From NCBI GenBank assembly GCA_934047225.1, contig OW204005.1:18360396-18424395 (forward strand): a stretch of 64,000 nt of DNA, written 5' to 3'. The notes under the pieces were generated by a model. The model was given only the letters and a program-made list of their open reading frames with translations. It made no database searches and was not told the origin of the DNA. Positions 23,301 to 38,300 of the stretch are shown piece by piece. The translations under genes were made by a program, and so were the position numbers. Position 1 is the first letter of the stretch; each line of letters begins with the position of its first letter. Source of the stretch: Ypsolopha sequella. Taxonomy: Eukaryota > Arthropoda > Insecta > Lepidoptera > Ypsolophidae.

Positions 23301-26300
23301 AAACCTCACTAATACTGAACTATGGGCGTCAACTGCCACATACCAAAATGTTTTTCAATTTTTAACTTCTAAGCAAGAAATACAATGTTAAGTTATGCAT
23401 TTTGCGCTGACGTTTAACCGAAATGACTTATTACTTTGGAAATAAAAAAGGTATTTATTATTACTCGTTGAAACGGATTAAAGTTATGAATGTATGACGT
23501 CATTTATTATCAATTATCGTCACTCAAAAGAAATATATATATATATACGTGCTGTTAAATTACGAATAATTGAGAAACTATTTCGATAAAAAGTTGCTGA
23601 TTACTCAAAGAACCGGTGTTCTAATTTTTATCATACAACATAATTGATAATATGATTATGTAATGCATCACGACTTTACCAGGTGATTTCTTCGTTTCTC
23701 TTCAGATAATGGATGAATTTCTCAAAATCGCGCAAACAGAAAAAGCCGGCCAATTGCGAGTTGGGCCTCGCTCTTTTAGGGCTCCCTACATATGACCAAT
23801 TATTTCAAACTAGATATTTATTTAATTTTAGGTAATGCTCTAATTCTGTCAGACATGAAAACTGCAAAATTAAGTTGGTTGAGTATTCGGGGATGTAATA
23901 TTTATACATTCGGATTTATACAACTGCATTATAAATCGGCGTTTTTAGTATATTGTTGTTTAAGAGGCTATGCGAATTTTATTTTTGTCACTGTCACTAC
24001 AAGCGAAAAATCGCGCAGAGGGGCGGATTCAAGGGCAAAAGGGAAAAAAGTTAATTTCAAATATCAAATCTCTAGATATTGTTAAAACACACCTAGTAAG
24101 ATATGTTTGAGTTCTGTATATGGTTCCTATTCGTCAAACGAGGAGAAACAGTGTGTTTGAAGACCTCTGCACTGTGCGATTTTTCGTTTGGAGTGACAGT
24201 GACAAAAATAAAATTTGCATAGCCTCTTAAAGTTGTAATCCAAAATGTTAACTGACAGGACGAAGCTTTAGATTGTTGTATTTTTATCAATGTAATCTCT
24301 TGAGTTACAAATATTTCTTAAACAATGGACAATATCTTTTCAAGGGCTATACAATTGGGACCGCTTTTCCGTTGTATCGAGAGAAAGTGCCACCCGATGA
24401 AGTGGAAAACTAATTTGGTATCGAGGGGCCAAAAACTCTTCAAGTACATTAAGATAACTGTACACTAGGTTGAGAAGAACTTTATGATTACTTCGTTGTT
24501 CGACCGTAGAATTACTGTACAAACGTTCCTTTAGGTAAACAAAAATAACCGGCGGTTGCTCAGGGGTAGAACGCTGACCTCTCAATCTTGAGATCCAGGT
24601 TTGATCCCCGGTCGGGCATGCACCAATGAGTTTTTCGGAATTTATGTTCATAGTATTTGTTCTATACAAGGTGACTTTTTGATCATCGTCCAAATTCATA
24701 CTGGTGGCTTGGTAAGTGATCAGTATCATGGATTAATAACAATTTTGGTGAAATTCGTAAAATGAAATTTCAACTCCCCATAGTGATTCACTCGGGACTG
24801 AATTTATATGGGAAGCCGAAATTTCATTTTACGAAATTCACAAAAATTTTTACTGATCCAAGATACTAATCACTTATCAAGCCTCCAGTATGAATTTGAA
24901 AGATGATCAAAAAGTCACCTTGTATATAGTACATCGTAAGGAAACCTGCATGCCTTTTAAAAAGCGTGTATTTCGCACGATTATATTCGTGCCTTGCCCG
25001 AAGTACGGCGATAGGGCTCACCATCCATCATGGGACGTAATAATCTTCGGTTTAACGCGGGTGTACTGGGTGTGGACTGTGACTTTCATTTCACAGTTCA
25101 CACTCGGAACACCTCTGACACCCCCTTGGGGATTCATGTCGTGACGATATATTTATATTTACTCAAACAGAGGCGGTTAAATAACAATGCAATATAATGT
25201 AATATCATCCCGATTTTGTAACATATCTAAATTCCTTTATTTACACTCATATCGTAAAATCCTGATTATGAACTCGAAAATGGTGCATAATCAAATGTTT
25301 TATAAGTAGCTACATTGTTTGATGGATGTTATAATATTACATTATAACACCACAATTCTGCGCTGTGATTGGCCAAATTTATTATAACACCGCTAAAGGA
25401 CCAATCATGAGCGATAACGGTCTGTCTTAATTTTTTTAACCACGCTCTCTTTACTCTTCTCGCTTCTGATTGGTCTCAGGCATCTACATACTAATTCCAT
25501 AGGCTCATATATGTAGATAAAGTATTGTGTGCAACTGGACGTAATTAGACATTGGGACACTCGTGTGAGTCTATTACGAAACTCATTTCCCAATGTCTCA
25601 CATTATGTCACAGTTGCACAAAATACTATTTCGTACATCCTTTCCTTAGGCAGTATTCTAAGCATAATCTCTTGACTTATTTAAACTAACTATTCCTCCA
25701 ATATTTGTATCTACTAGTCCCAGAAAGCCTCCTTGTCTCACCTCCATCAAATTAGTAAGGAGCACGGGTCCCGGCCACCATCTCTGCCATCATTATGCGA
25801 GTCAGGGCCCGCTTTCCGTCGTCCACTAACGGTACCCAGGTTATGATGCTTATAATCATTCAGGTTTCTTCACTGAGTGACAAGTAGCTGCCAGACTCGA
25901 GCGCAGGAATTGAAAGCACCTTATCAAATGAACTGGTGGAGGCTTTAAGAGGTTTCGCAGCCGGATTGTGAAATACCCGCCTTCTTCCAATTAATCGAAA
26001 CAGAACACTTAAATTCAAAATTGACTTAATAGTTATTCAACAAAACCGTATTACTTGTGTATGTTGCCATCGAGTTGCCATTAGTTTCTGTAAATTTTGA
26101 ATTTAAAAAAATATTGAAATTCTAATTTACTGAAACCAATGAAAACTTTGCGATGGCAGCATACACAATACATAGATAATAACGTTTTGTTGAATAACTA
26201 TTGACTGAATTTTGAATTTAAGTGTTCTGTTTCGATTAATTAGAAAAAGGCGGGCACAGTCCGGATGCGAATTTGGTACAGCCTTCCTGTGAATTTCAAG

Positions 26301-29300
26301 AAGGTTATTTAGGACATTATTTAAGGAGCCTCTTCCCACCGTCATCCGAAAATGACTACTGATACATTATTTATCTTAAGAGGATGGCATACTCTAGCAA
26401 CTTTTTTTATTACCCGTCCAGTGAGCACAATAAGTCTAATGGCAAAGACCTTATTCGCTTTTCATAGAGGCGATTATATGTTAGCTCCTTGGCCTCTTGT
26501 TCTTGGACGCGTAATACTAGTGATCACGCAGCGAAACAACAAATTGGTGTGCTTTTAGCTAATACTGAAATATTTTGTAGGGAAAAAAATATTGGATTTA
26601 GGTAACATCCCTTCATATTTCTATTGTCTATTTTACAAAAAAAAAAACAAGTTGATCTCTTAACCGAGTTTTTTAAACGAACGCTTGAAAACCAAAAAAA
26701 GAGGGTAGGAAACATTTTTTTTTTACAAAAGTATAAATCTTAAATTCCTAGATAAAATATCGATAAATCAAATATATTTTCTTCAATTTGAGGAGAGACC
26801 AAGTTTCTTCCAATGAACCCTTGAAAACCTGGTGTTGTTGATGTTCTAGCGTCAGGTGTCTCGTTAAACGGTATGTTTAAAAATTATGAAGAAAAAAAAA
26901 TTTTTAGTTTCATTAAAAAAAACAACTTCATTCTTAAGAACCAGCATGAAAAATTTAAAAAGTCAAGCTGTTTTAAGACTAAAATTAAGTAACACATTGG
27001 TTATTTCTTTGAAACCACTAATGGTATTTGTATCTAGCCGAATTTGTCCAATCGCATTTCTGTTTAAAATATTCCAAAGATAATAAACTTTATTTTCAAA
27101 ATAATACTTTGAATTTAATATTATTATGAAAGTTCTAAAAGTATAGATTTTTTTCCGTATTCCTTTATATCGTTGTTTAACAACGGTTAGAAATCAAGAG
27201 ATATTAAGGAGCTACGGAAAAAATATCGACACTTTAAGAACTTGCATACCTACTTCAGGAAATAATATATTATTTTGATAAAATAGTATATTATTTTTGG
27301 AATCTTTTTCTAGGGATCTGTTAAACAGAAACGCGATTGGAGAAATTCGGCTCAATAGAAATGTTTATTGAAATGAGGTCTTTTTCGAAACCAATTCTCC
27401 TGGTTTGACAATTTAGAATTACATACGGACTGCAATTATATTTTATTAGAGGGGTTTTAACGGTATCTAGGACCTGCGGGCCTATTGTGTATCTCTAGTT
27501 GCCTTCTGGACTGGGTGTCTATCATCAAAAACATAGATATACTATCGAATTCCGATGTCCTAAGGATATTTTCGCACTTGAAGTGACGACACAGATTGTT
27601 AATAGTTCAATACCCACTAAAGGCAATTTTGAAATTTCAGTTTTTAGCTATGTTTTTGATGATAGGCACCTCGTGCAGTTGGCAACTAAAGATACAGAAT
27701 AGGGGGGCTGGTTAAACGAAATTTTGATAGCAACTTTAGAACATTTTATATTAATAAAAAACCGACTTTTTGCTACTTTTCCACGAATCTGTCCTTCTCG
27801 CACTGAGGGTTTTTTCGCATATGGAGTAACAGGGACGCTAAAACTTTTACATATCGCCTTAACAACGGTTAGAAATCAAGAGATATTAACCTTGCTACAT
27901 ATTTCACCAGTTAAAACAATCACATCAATAGGCACCTTTACAGACAAATTTCACCATACGCCCGAGAAAACGGCTCGTAGAGCAGACATTATCAATTTCT
28001 CCAAGACTGGCAGACCTATTGTCACATAATTGGCTCCAAATGAAGGCTTACAGACAAACAGAGACACACCAGTCTAATAGTGTACCGTTTTGTACCCATT
28101 CAGCTGTGTACGAAAGCAGCACTGACGACGCGACGTCCTTACCATATCAATCAAATATACGCTTATAGCAGAGTATGTACCAACGTAACCACCGTTACTA
28201 ACCATATCATCTTGCATAGCAATCGAAGGACCATATCTCCACAGCATAAGTCTCAATCTGCAATGGATTTGTTTGTAGTTTTCAGTATTAATAAACTGGT
28301 AATAGCGGGATGGCGATTGGTCGATTTAAATTCCGAATAAGCTGGAAGGAGGAAGTCACGATGCTCCTGCCGCATCTATGTCACACATTTTCTCCGTATT
28401 TGAACTTGATTGAACTCTTTGGACGATTGTTCTTACTTAGGTACTTAGGATATGTCTATTTTTTTTTCTTTTTTTTTCGTTATTTTTATGGCCTGGTTGT
28501 AAAGACCTTTAAGCCACGTATTCATTTATTGTGTGTCTTTATGTTATATCCTCTCTTAAGGATCATCTGAAGGGTCTGTCCTGTGGTAGTCGCTGTCCTC
28601 TCATGTCAGTCAGTTCGTGCTAAAGTTATAGACCCATAGCACAAAATGTAGGGTTAGAAAAAACACACGATAAGATTATATATTTTTCATGAAATACACG
28701 GAAAATTATAATCAGTTTCTCGTATATGCATTTTGACTATATAATCTAGAGATTTGATTTTGGAAAACATGTTTGGATAAATGTTCCTTGATAGAAATAA
28801 TTGTTGAAATGAGGTCTTCTGATGAACTTTTTCTCCTCGTTTAACGAGTAGCAGTCATGTACAGAACTCAAACATATTTTATTAGATGGGTTTTAACAAT
28901 ATCTAGATATTTGATTTTGGAAATTTTGCTAGCTAGTTTAGTTTTTTTAATAAAAATATAAAACCAACTTTTTTCCCTTTTGCCCTGAATCCGCCCCTCT
29001 CGCACTGTGCGATTTTTTGCTTGGAGTCACAGTGACAAAAATAAAATTCGCATAGCCTCTTAAGGAATTGAGTTGTGGTAAAGATAACCGGTAAATTCCA
29101 AAACATTGCTTATGTATTTATGTAATTAGTGCGAAATGTGAATATAACTTTTCCAGATAACCAGGTTTCTCAAACAATAACCCTGCAGAATCGACGAAAA
29201 ACTGAATCGTCATAAAACGAATTTGCGCGTTCTGAAATCTGCGTTACCGAGGATCTTTCGGAGAATTTCAAATTTGACATCTTTACTAAATATTATTTCC

Positions 29301-32300
29301 AAGTAATTTTGTCACACAGTGTCACATTTCTTAACAGATTTTAAAAGAATTTGTTGATAAGGGTATCATATTCTTGCGGCCATTGTTTTTAATAGTAGTT
29401 TATGCTACAAGGGCGAAAAGGAATAAATTACGAGGACGATTTAAAACACGAGCGTAGCGAGTGTTTTAAACGTTACCGAGTAATTTATTGCTCTTACGCC
29501 CGTGTATCATACTACGTTTTTCAATGCATAGTGTGAGGAAATAAAACAAATATAATCTTGTGAACTTTCAATTATGATTGGCTGAAAAGGACTGTATCCT
29601 GAGCCGTTAAACAGTGAAAAAAAAAAAGTTTGAAATGTTGGTACAGGTCGGTCCAAACAACTAGATAGGCCTGAAGTTGCCACGCATTGCAATTTGCCCA
29701 CTGTACATAAGCGCCACGCGCAGTGTGCCAACTTCAGGCCTATCTAGTTGTTTGGACCGAAGTGTACACAGGAAAGGTTGCAGGTTAGCCAACCATTGTA
29801 AATAAATAAAAAAACATAATAATAATAAAGCCCTAGGGCAAAAAAATCGACTTTCTGTTCGGTTTCGATGCATAAAAAGTGGGCCTTTACGAGCACTTGC
29901 ATTGAAAAATTTTTTAATGAAACATACGCATCCACTTAAGGCGATAGGTAAAAAAATAGAGGTGCTCATTTTTTGTGTATTTCATGAAATACACGGAAAA
30001 TTTTTATAAATTTCTGGTATATGCATTTTGACTATGTATTCTAGGGTTTTGAAATTGGAAAACATGTTTGGATAAATTTTCCTCGATAGAAATAATTGGT
30101 GAAATGAGGTCTTCAAACACACTTTTTCCCCTCGTTTGACGAATAGGAACCATATACAGAACTCAAACATATTTTATTAGGTGTGTTTCAACAATATCTA
30201 GAGATTTGATAATTGAAATTTTGCTAGCTATTTTAGTTTTTTATAAAAAATATAAAACTAACATTTTTTGCTTTCAACGTGAATCCACCCCTCTCGCACT
30301 GAGCGTGTTTTCGCTTGGAGTGACAGTGACAAAAATTAAATTCGCATAGCCTCTTAATATATTCGTATAACGAAAATTGCCAATCTTGTTTATGAAAAAG
30401 CATGGAAAATATAATCATTATTTTTATCTATGTATCCGAATTCCAAAGGCAGTCTGATATTATCTAAATCAGTGCGTAGATAGAGACCTTATTATCATCA
30501 GCTGTATTACAAATTTATGATGTTTTGTTAAGGGGCTCCTCAATGTTAAACTTTAGTCCTGCTCTAACGCGTTTGTTTTTAGGGTTCCGGACCTAAAAGG
30601 TACAAAAGGAACCTTTATGGTGAGACTCCGTTGTCCGTCCGTCCGTCCGTCCGTCCGTATGTCACAGCCTCATAACTTTAGCAACGTTGAAGATAAAGAC
30701 AGAAATTTGACACAAAAATAACATTAATTTGCCCGCATATCACGGTGTAAAAAAAATTGGACAAATTTTTAATTGTTCAAAATTTTAATTTAAACAAAAT
30801 AAAAGTGACAAAAATATTATCTTAAAAATACCATATGGGTATCAAACTTATAGATATTAAAAAGCTGATTGCAAAAATATATCATTTAGCTATTTTTTGA
30901 TTGCATCTATTTCGAGAAATCCTTGAAAAACAATAGAAAATTGTATGTCCCCCCCCCCCCCTTATCTCCAAAACTGGTGGACCAAAAATATGAAAAAAAT
31001 CGTGGTAATATGTGTTTACGTAAAGATTCCAGGAAAAATAAAGCGGCTGAGAAATTCACGAAAAAAAATTACAAAATTGAATTTATCAATGATAAATTTC
31101 GCTTATGCTTTAAATATCTAAATTAAAAAAAATTACCGGCCAAGTGCGAGTCAGACTCGCGTACCTAGGGTTCCGTATCGTGGATTCCAATCGCAATTGG
31201 CCGTTTTTTTTATCCTGCTCTATAACTACCGCGAACTCAAAACTTCAGTTATTTTGAAACTGCGGCTACTTTAGGACCTTATCTAATAAGGATAATTTTT
31301 TTGGTAAGTATCTGCATGTGTTAGTTTCGTTTTAATCGGTTTTGAAATACGACAGCTGAATCACTTTTTTCGTTTAATTGTAAGAAGATTAAAAGTAAGT
31401 ATGTAAATTTATGATGTGTTTACAGGTCCCGGCAGTAAATAATGCACATCGTATCGTAGCGTCATCTCTGTCGCACGAAGCACTAACAGTCCGGTGACAG
31501 AAATGACGCTCTACGAAGCCGATGTGCATTATTTTTCGCCTTGTACTATAGATTCGTCAAATAGCAAAACAGCGAGCGTTTAGAAACCGACGACGCCGTT
31601 TGTAAAATGCAGAATTTTACTATTTGCCTGCAACATACCCATTCGTGAAAGAAAATTTTAGTAAGGCGGCCATCTTGACATTTCATTTTGACAACCGAGT
31701 CCGAAAGATGTGCCGCAATCCCCAGACAATTTCCATTGCATTCCTTCGTTGACAGGAATGTTCCCAGTTATTGGTAAATGCCGAATTTTACTATTTGCCT
31801 GCTACAGCTAAATTTCAAGTTTCGTGCCATTGGATAGTGACCGGATGTTATTATCTAAATACCTTGTGTTGTAAGCGAAAACTGATCAATGCTAGATTGA
31901 CACCTGATACTCTGTTATTCGTTTGAGGTAAAAACTTGGAATTCATTAGTATGACGACATGATTGCAAATTCTCGAGTTAGCATTCTAAGAAATCGGTAC
32001 TAAGATTTTATTGATTTTATTATGAAAGAATGAATGAACATTTCAATAATAGTTAAGTACAGTGCTATAAGGATCTGATGGCGGGTGGATGACAGTGCGC
32101 AGCTGTGAAACAAGAAGTATGGGAGCGGCGTTAGTTCCAATTTTAAACACAACCAATCCACGTGCAATAAGATCCTTGTAGCACTGTACCATTATCAAAA
32201 AACCGGCCAAGTGCGAGTCGGACTCGCGCACGAAGGGTTCCGTACCATTATCTATAAAAACAGCAAAAAAACATGACTGTTGTTAGGAGCCCCCTTAAAT

Positions 32301-35300
32301 ATTTATTTTATTCTGTTTTCTAGTATTTGTTGTTATAGCGGCAACAGAAATACATCATCTGTGAAAATTTCAACTGTCTAACTATCACGGTTCATGAGAT
32401 ACAGCCTGGTGACAGACAGACAGCGGAGTCTGTTGGTTTCCCTTTGGGTACGGAACCCTAAAAATCAAAAATCAAAATAATTTATTTATAACACATGTAA
32501 CAGTTTTAGTTGTCGAATTCTCTTTTTAAGTTTTCACCTGTAGTAGGAGAAATTCGCTCTTCCATCTACAATTGCGACAGAATTATAAATAAATATTTAA
32601 ACAAAGCAAGACTTTAAAATGTACCATCGAAGAAAAGCCCACTGTCCCACTCAACACCCGCACTGCAATAGTAATAAGTGCGCAATCTCCACGATGGCAC
32701 ATTATGTGAAATAACTTGTGAACTTATTCAATAATTATAATAAGCAACTGATCCAATTAACCGCTGGGAGTGGGGAAGGCTTATGTCCAGTGTCCAGCAG
32801 TGGACGAACTAGGCTGATGGATGGATGGATGGATGGATGATAGTGGCCCTTGTTACGGTTTTATAATTAAAAAAAAGATTCCAGCATGAAAAATACAAAG
32901 AAATACATCAAAGATGATAATCAAAGAAATACAAGAAAAAGTTGAAAGAACATTACCTCTCGCTGTCTTAATAGGTAAATATAATATTATATATATCATT
33001 ATTTATGTATTCTATAATAAAATAAAATATATTTTATTATAGAATACATAAATATTGATATATATAATAAAAATAGCAATAATATAGTATTCAAATACTT
33101 ACTACAAATACACACTATAAAATACAAATACAATATATATATATATATTTATATATATTTTTTTGTATTTGTATTTTATAGTGTGTATTTATAGTAAATA
33201 TTTGAATACTATATTATTGCTATTTTTATGTTATATATATTTATTTATATATTTTTTTGTATTTGTATTTTATAGTGTGTATTTATAGTAAATATTTGGA
33301 TACTATATTATTGCTATTTTTATGTTATATATATATATTTATATTTTTAATTTGCATCAATCTCCTTGTGCACTTGTATGATTACTCGTTTAAATTATTA
33401 TTTTTTTTTGTTTGTTATTTCCTGTTGGTTTTGCTGGAAGAAATCTCTTCTTAGAGATAATTACGCCAATGTGCATATTGTTTAAATGTAATGTATCCCT
33501 GTTTCTGTATATGTGTGTACAATAAAGAATAAAGAAAATAAATAGTACTAGATAGTACTCTAGTATCTACTACGAAATGTTATTGATTTTAAATACTTAC
33601 AATAATTACGTAATTTTGTTATGCTAAACTGTTTAAGGGGCTCCACTATGCTAAAGTTCAGTTTTGCAGTGGATTCAGTTCCGTCAATGTAGATGGTAAA
33701 AATTTGAAAAAAATGTGGCTTGTTTTTTGATTCAAGACAATTATTAATTACACTTTATAAATAAACATACTTTCAATCTTCTTCTAATTAAATTACTTTT
33801 AAAAAAGCACGAATTTCACGAAAAAAGCGATTCAGTTTCCATTTTTCGAACCCAATTGAAAAGAAAGCAACACACGCAGATACTTACTAGAAAAAGCCAT
33901 CTTTATTATTTACATAAAGAAATTATAGTTAATGTCCTAATGTGGCAGCGATTTCAAAATGACTGAAATTTTGCGTGCGCGGCGTCTGATTAGAGCAGGA
34001 TAGACAGTTAAAACACAAAAGCGTTAGAGCAGGACTGGATTTTAGCATTGAGCAGCCCCTTAAGGCCCTTAATATCGCCAAATGGGTACTTTCTAAAGCC
34101 TACTCCTCTTTTATGGCCAAACCAAAAATATTATGGATTATCAACTCTAGGACAACATATGCAACATCTTCCTTTTTCGTACCACCAAAACTTCTATATG
34201 AAAAATTGTTTCAACTGAATGGTGTTTTTTGGCTCGAATTTTGTACTGCTCTTAAGCGGCTTAGGTGATTTAATTCATTTATGCTTTGATAAATAGATAA
34301 ACTTGATAGCTATAAATATAACATAGAATTATTCAATCGAACAATGACGCCCATGTGAAAAGTATTATTTTCTCCTATTTTGCCCTATCAAGGACGCAGC
34401 GAGCGTCGTAACAGCCACCACGCATTGTGCACTGATTAGAACGTTATTTCAATGTCGTTTCCGTCGATATTCATACAGACAAACATCGAGCTGCTAATTT
34501 GGTGACGGTAATCGCCTTAACGTTACTTACCTACCCTAAGGATACCAAGGTCCCATGTGACGTGCGGAACGATTGATTCACTTTTTGTTATTATAAATAT
34601 CTACCGATATCATGGAATTACTATTACTTTTGTTATTGTTCTGTGACGACAGAGAAATCAACGCCTTTATTATCTAGTTATTGTAAACTGTTTCAGGCCA
34701 CTCGCTAAAGAATTTATAACTTACTAAAAGTCTATTTCGAAGGCAACGGAAAATCGGTCAAAGACCTCGCGCATTTTGTACTAACCCCGTACCACGAAAC
34801 GCAGTAATTTGCATCAAGCGATACAGATTGTATGGCGAAATTGACGTACCGTTTCTCCTAAAATAATTCCTATGCCGTTATGTTGGTAGCTTTTCGTAAA
34901 ATTTAGTTACTACTCAAAAATGATTGTAATGTGGTCATTATTTTTACAAACTTCTTTTAGCAAAGTTGACCTTTCCGCGCTACTTGAATAGGCGCTAGCA
35001 AAGTTATATGGAATTGCATTGCTGGTGCGATTTAGCCACCAGCAATTTCCTTTGAAAATCCATTACGCGATGGTCGAGTTTTGTTTCAAAAATAGTCAGG
35101 TAATTGTCATTGTCAAACTGTCAAAAATAATCACATTACAACCATTTTTGGTTAAAGCACTATACAAGCCTTAGCTTAGCTATGATCTCGGCCTTCAAGC
35201 TTGGTCATCATTGCGGCCCTTGCTATCCGCGCTATAAAGGCCTCGACCTTCGACCTTTTTCATCAAGGGCTGCAATGCTGATTGCGCTGTGCAGGCCTGA

Positions 35301-38300
35301 AGCTGCGCTTTCGGCCATCATCAGCGCTGCCTGCAACGCAGTCATTACAGACCGCGGCAGTAATGTACTATATCCAAACGAGCACAGATGGCAATAATGG
35401 GGGTCTTGTCAAAAGAAAAACTATTGTTGATCTTTTTATGCAGATAATGAAAATGACGTCAGTTTTTAAGATGGTTGTGTACTCGTATGTTAGATAATGA
35501 CGACAGGATGATTGTAGGGGGGAGGGGGGGTCTAAAATCGGCAAAAATCGATGACGAATATGGACAGCCCCAGGTTTTACGCCTACCAATTAATTAATCA
35601 ATAATTTTAGGTTATTATTAATATTTTCTTTAAAATTTCAACTTACGTAAAATTTATTGAGGGGGAGGAGCTTCAAACAAATCTTATTATTTCATACATA
35701 GGGGTGAGAGGGGGTCAAAAAATGGCCAAAACTCTCTTATTACGTAATAAATTGACAGCTCCTGAGAGAGAAGATTAACTCCTAGGAAAGAACCCGCGCG
35801 TTCTGCCTATATTATTATAAAGATCTAGATCACAGACATTCACTAGATTAAATTAATAAGGTTTTTTTTGTACGTCAAACAATACCAACTGAGGGGGTAA
35901 ACGCCGGGGTAAAAGTAAAAATTAACTTGCCACCCGTTCCACAACCACCCGAGTGAAAACGACCAGCTCGAAGCCTTTGAATAAACCTCGTCAGAAATGT
36001 AAAATTCACTTTGACAGTTAAATGTTACATTTACCCGGGCGTTCAGGAACGCAATCTTAACCTATAATAACTGTATTCAATACGACATATATATTTTTTT
36101 ATCACTAATTATTACTTGTCTGTTTTTGAAAATATAGGAAATGCATTGATTCCTACTTTACCACTTATTCAACAAGTTCTATAACCTTCGCTGCTAACAA
36201 AAGAAACAGAAAGATGTGATTTTCCAAGAAAACCAATACCTAATATTTTTTTTTTCTTTTCTTTTTCCCACTAAGTGGAAAGGCAAAGGGTCAGCCATTT
36301 CTGACGTTATAGTTATTATCTGTTTATAGCACTATCCTCTTCTGTTGAGGATCATCTGAAAGGTCTGTCCTGTCTAAGTCACTGTCCTGTCGTTTCCGTT
36401 ATAATGATATCCTTATAACGCAAATACAACAGGGTTAGAAAAAACACACGAAAAGGCACAGCCCGCACTTTTGTTCCATTGAACAACACACTACACAGGT
36501 TACGGCGATTTTAATTCACAATATTCTATCACTATTGTTGATCAAAACACCCAAAATGCAATATTTTTCAATAAAACAAAAAAACGACGCCATCACATCT
36601 TCGCGCCTTTTTTCCAACCATTTTTTTTAAAGAAGCCAGATAAAACGGCTAATAATAATAATAACCATTTATTTTTGTCTTCGTCCTCTTGGGGCAGGCA
36701 AAAGTCTTTCGACCATACAGGCAATTCATACGTTGTAGTTCATTTAAATTTTCTGAGCTTCCTAACACACACGTAGATATTAACCATGTATGGATAGATC
36801 ACACTTTGGCTAAACAGATTGCGTGAGACAAAGAGGAGGTATATGAGTCTGAATCACCACAATATTGTTGAAAACAATTACAATATATAATATTATATTT
36901 ATACCTTGGTACTACGCATTTGTACTGCAACAATGATCTTGTATTATACTAAATACTGCAATGATTCGTGGCGCCATCTAGTGTTGAGTAGCGAGAACAA
37001 CACGCCAAACTTCAAAGTATAAAAGTCTCTTAATTATGTATTACAATTTACACAAACTATTTACGCTACGTAACGCATTAAATATTTCTACTCTTTTACA
37101 TAATCATACTAGTGGGTTCTGATTAATTTATATTATTGTAATTCTACATCGGAAATCGACTCATCCATTGTCGACTTTTCTCGGAATAGTATGATGAATG
37201 GTGCCCTGCGTTATCCAAACATTAATCAATCAATAATGTTTCGCTTTCCTTGTTACAGATATCAAAACAGAAGAAGTCATCAGCGAGGCGAAAATAGAAA
37301 CTGACAACGAAGATATTGAAGATCTCAAAATGCAGAGACAAGATAGAGTAATACGCACAACGAGTATTGATAGTGATAATAGATCAATCAGTGATGAAGA
37401 AGATGCTAGAAGATCTCGAAAAAGAGCAGCATCACCCAGCCCACTGTCTCCAAGACCAATGAATGCCATCAAAAGAACTGCTCGACTAGAATGTCCTCAT
37501 TGTCGACAAGCCTACGATTCAGCTGACGCCTTAGACCTTCACAGATTCACCGCCCATGGTGACGATTCACGCTCAGGTTTCAAAGACTACGTTGATTTCC
37601 CATCCAGGAAATTCGCAGATATTCCTAGAACTATCCCTCACATCTCTATGACAGAACGCTTTAGATGTGATCGATGCACTAGAGATTTCCCATGCATAGA
37701 AGCTTTGGATGTGCACAGAAAGTCTTGTGTTTCTTCATCTAGGGTTGTCACACCTGATCGTGATAGGAGAGAAGATTTTTTTGCGAAACTGGACCTCAGA
37801 AACCGATCTTTTGGAATCTCTGGAACATTGACACCTCCAATGGAACGTTTTACACCTAAATTCGATGATGGGCAATACACAGAGAATGGTATTAGACACA
37901 TGGATGCTGCCAGAGATTTAGCTGATATTCAATCAATCCTTAATGTTACATCTGCTGGAAGTCTGTTGGAAAGATTGACAGGCACCAGAGTTCCCTTAGA
38001 ATCTTCTGTAATTACTCCGCCTGATACGATTGGAAAGGAAAGAGATCAAGAGGAAACTCAAGACAGCTTTGCAGCGGAGTTTAGACGCATGAAACTTCGT
38101 GGAGAGTTTCCTTGCAGACTGTGTCCTGCTAAGTTCCCCAATCTTCGAGCGTTAAAAGGTCACAATAGAGTACATCTCAGTGGAACCGGTCCAGGACCAT
38201 ATCGATGCAACATGTGTCCTCATGCTTCATTAGATAAAGCTGCTCTAGTTCGACACATGCGAACTCATAATGGAGATCGGCCATACGAGTGTGCTGTCTG

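Noticed and set aside
30632..30656. Tandem GTCC units as a possible CRISPR-like or regulatory array
   Set aside because: It is a simple tetranucleotide microsatellite inside a known type of dispersed repeat.
35182..35397. GC-richer open frames before exon 3 as an alternative exon
   Set aside because: No acceptor/donor pair in phase with exon 2 or exon 3 was seen and the amino acid sequence resembles nothing known to me.
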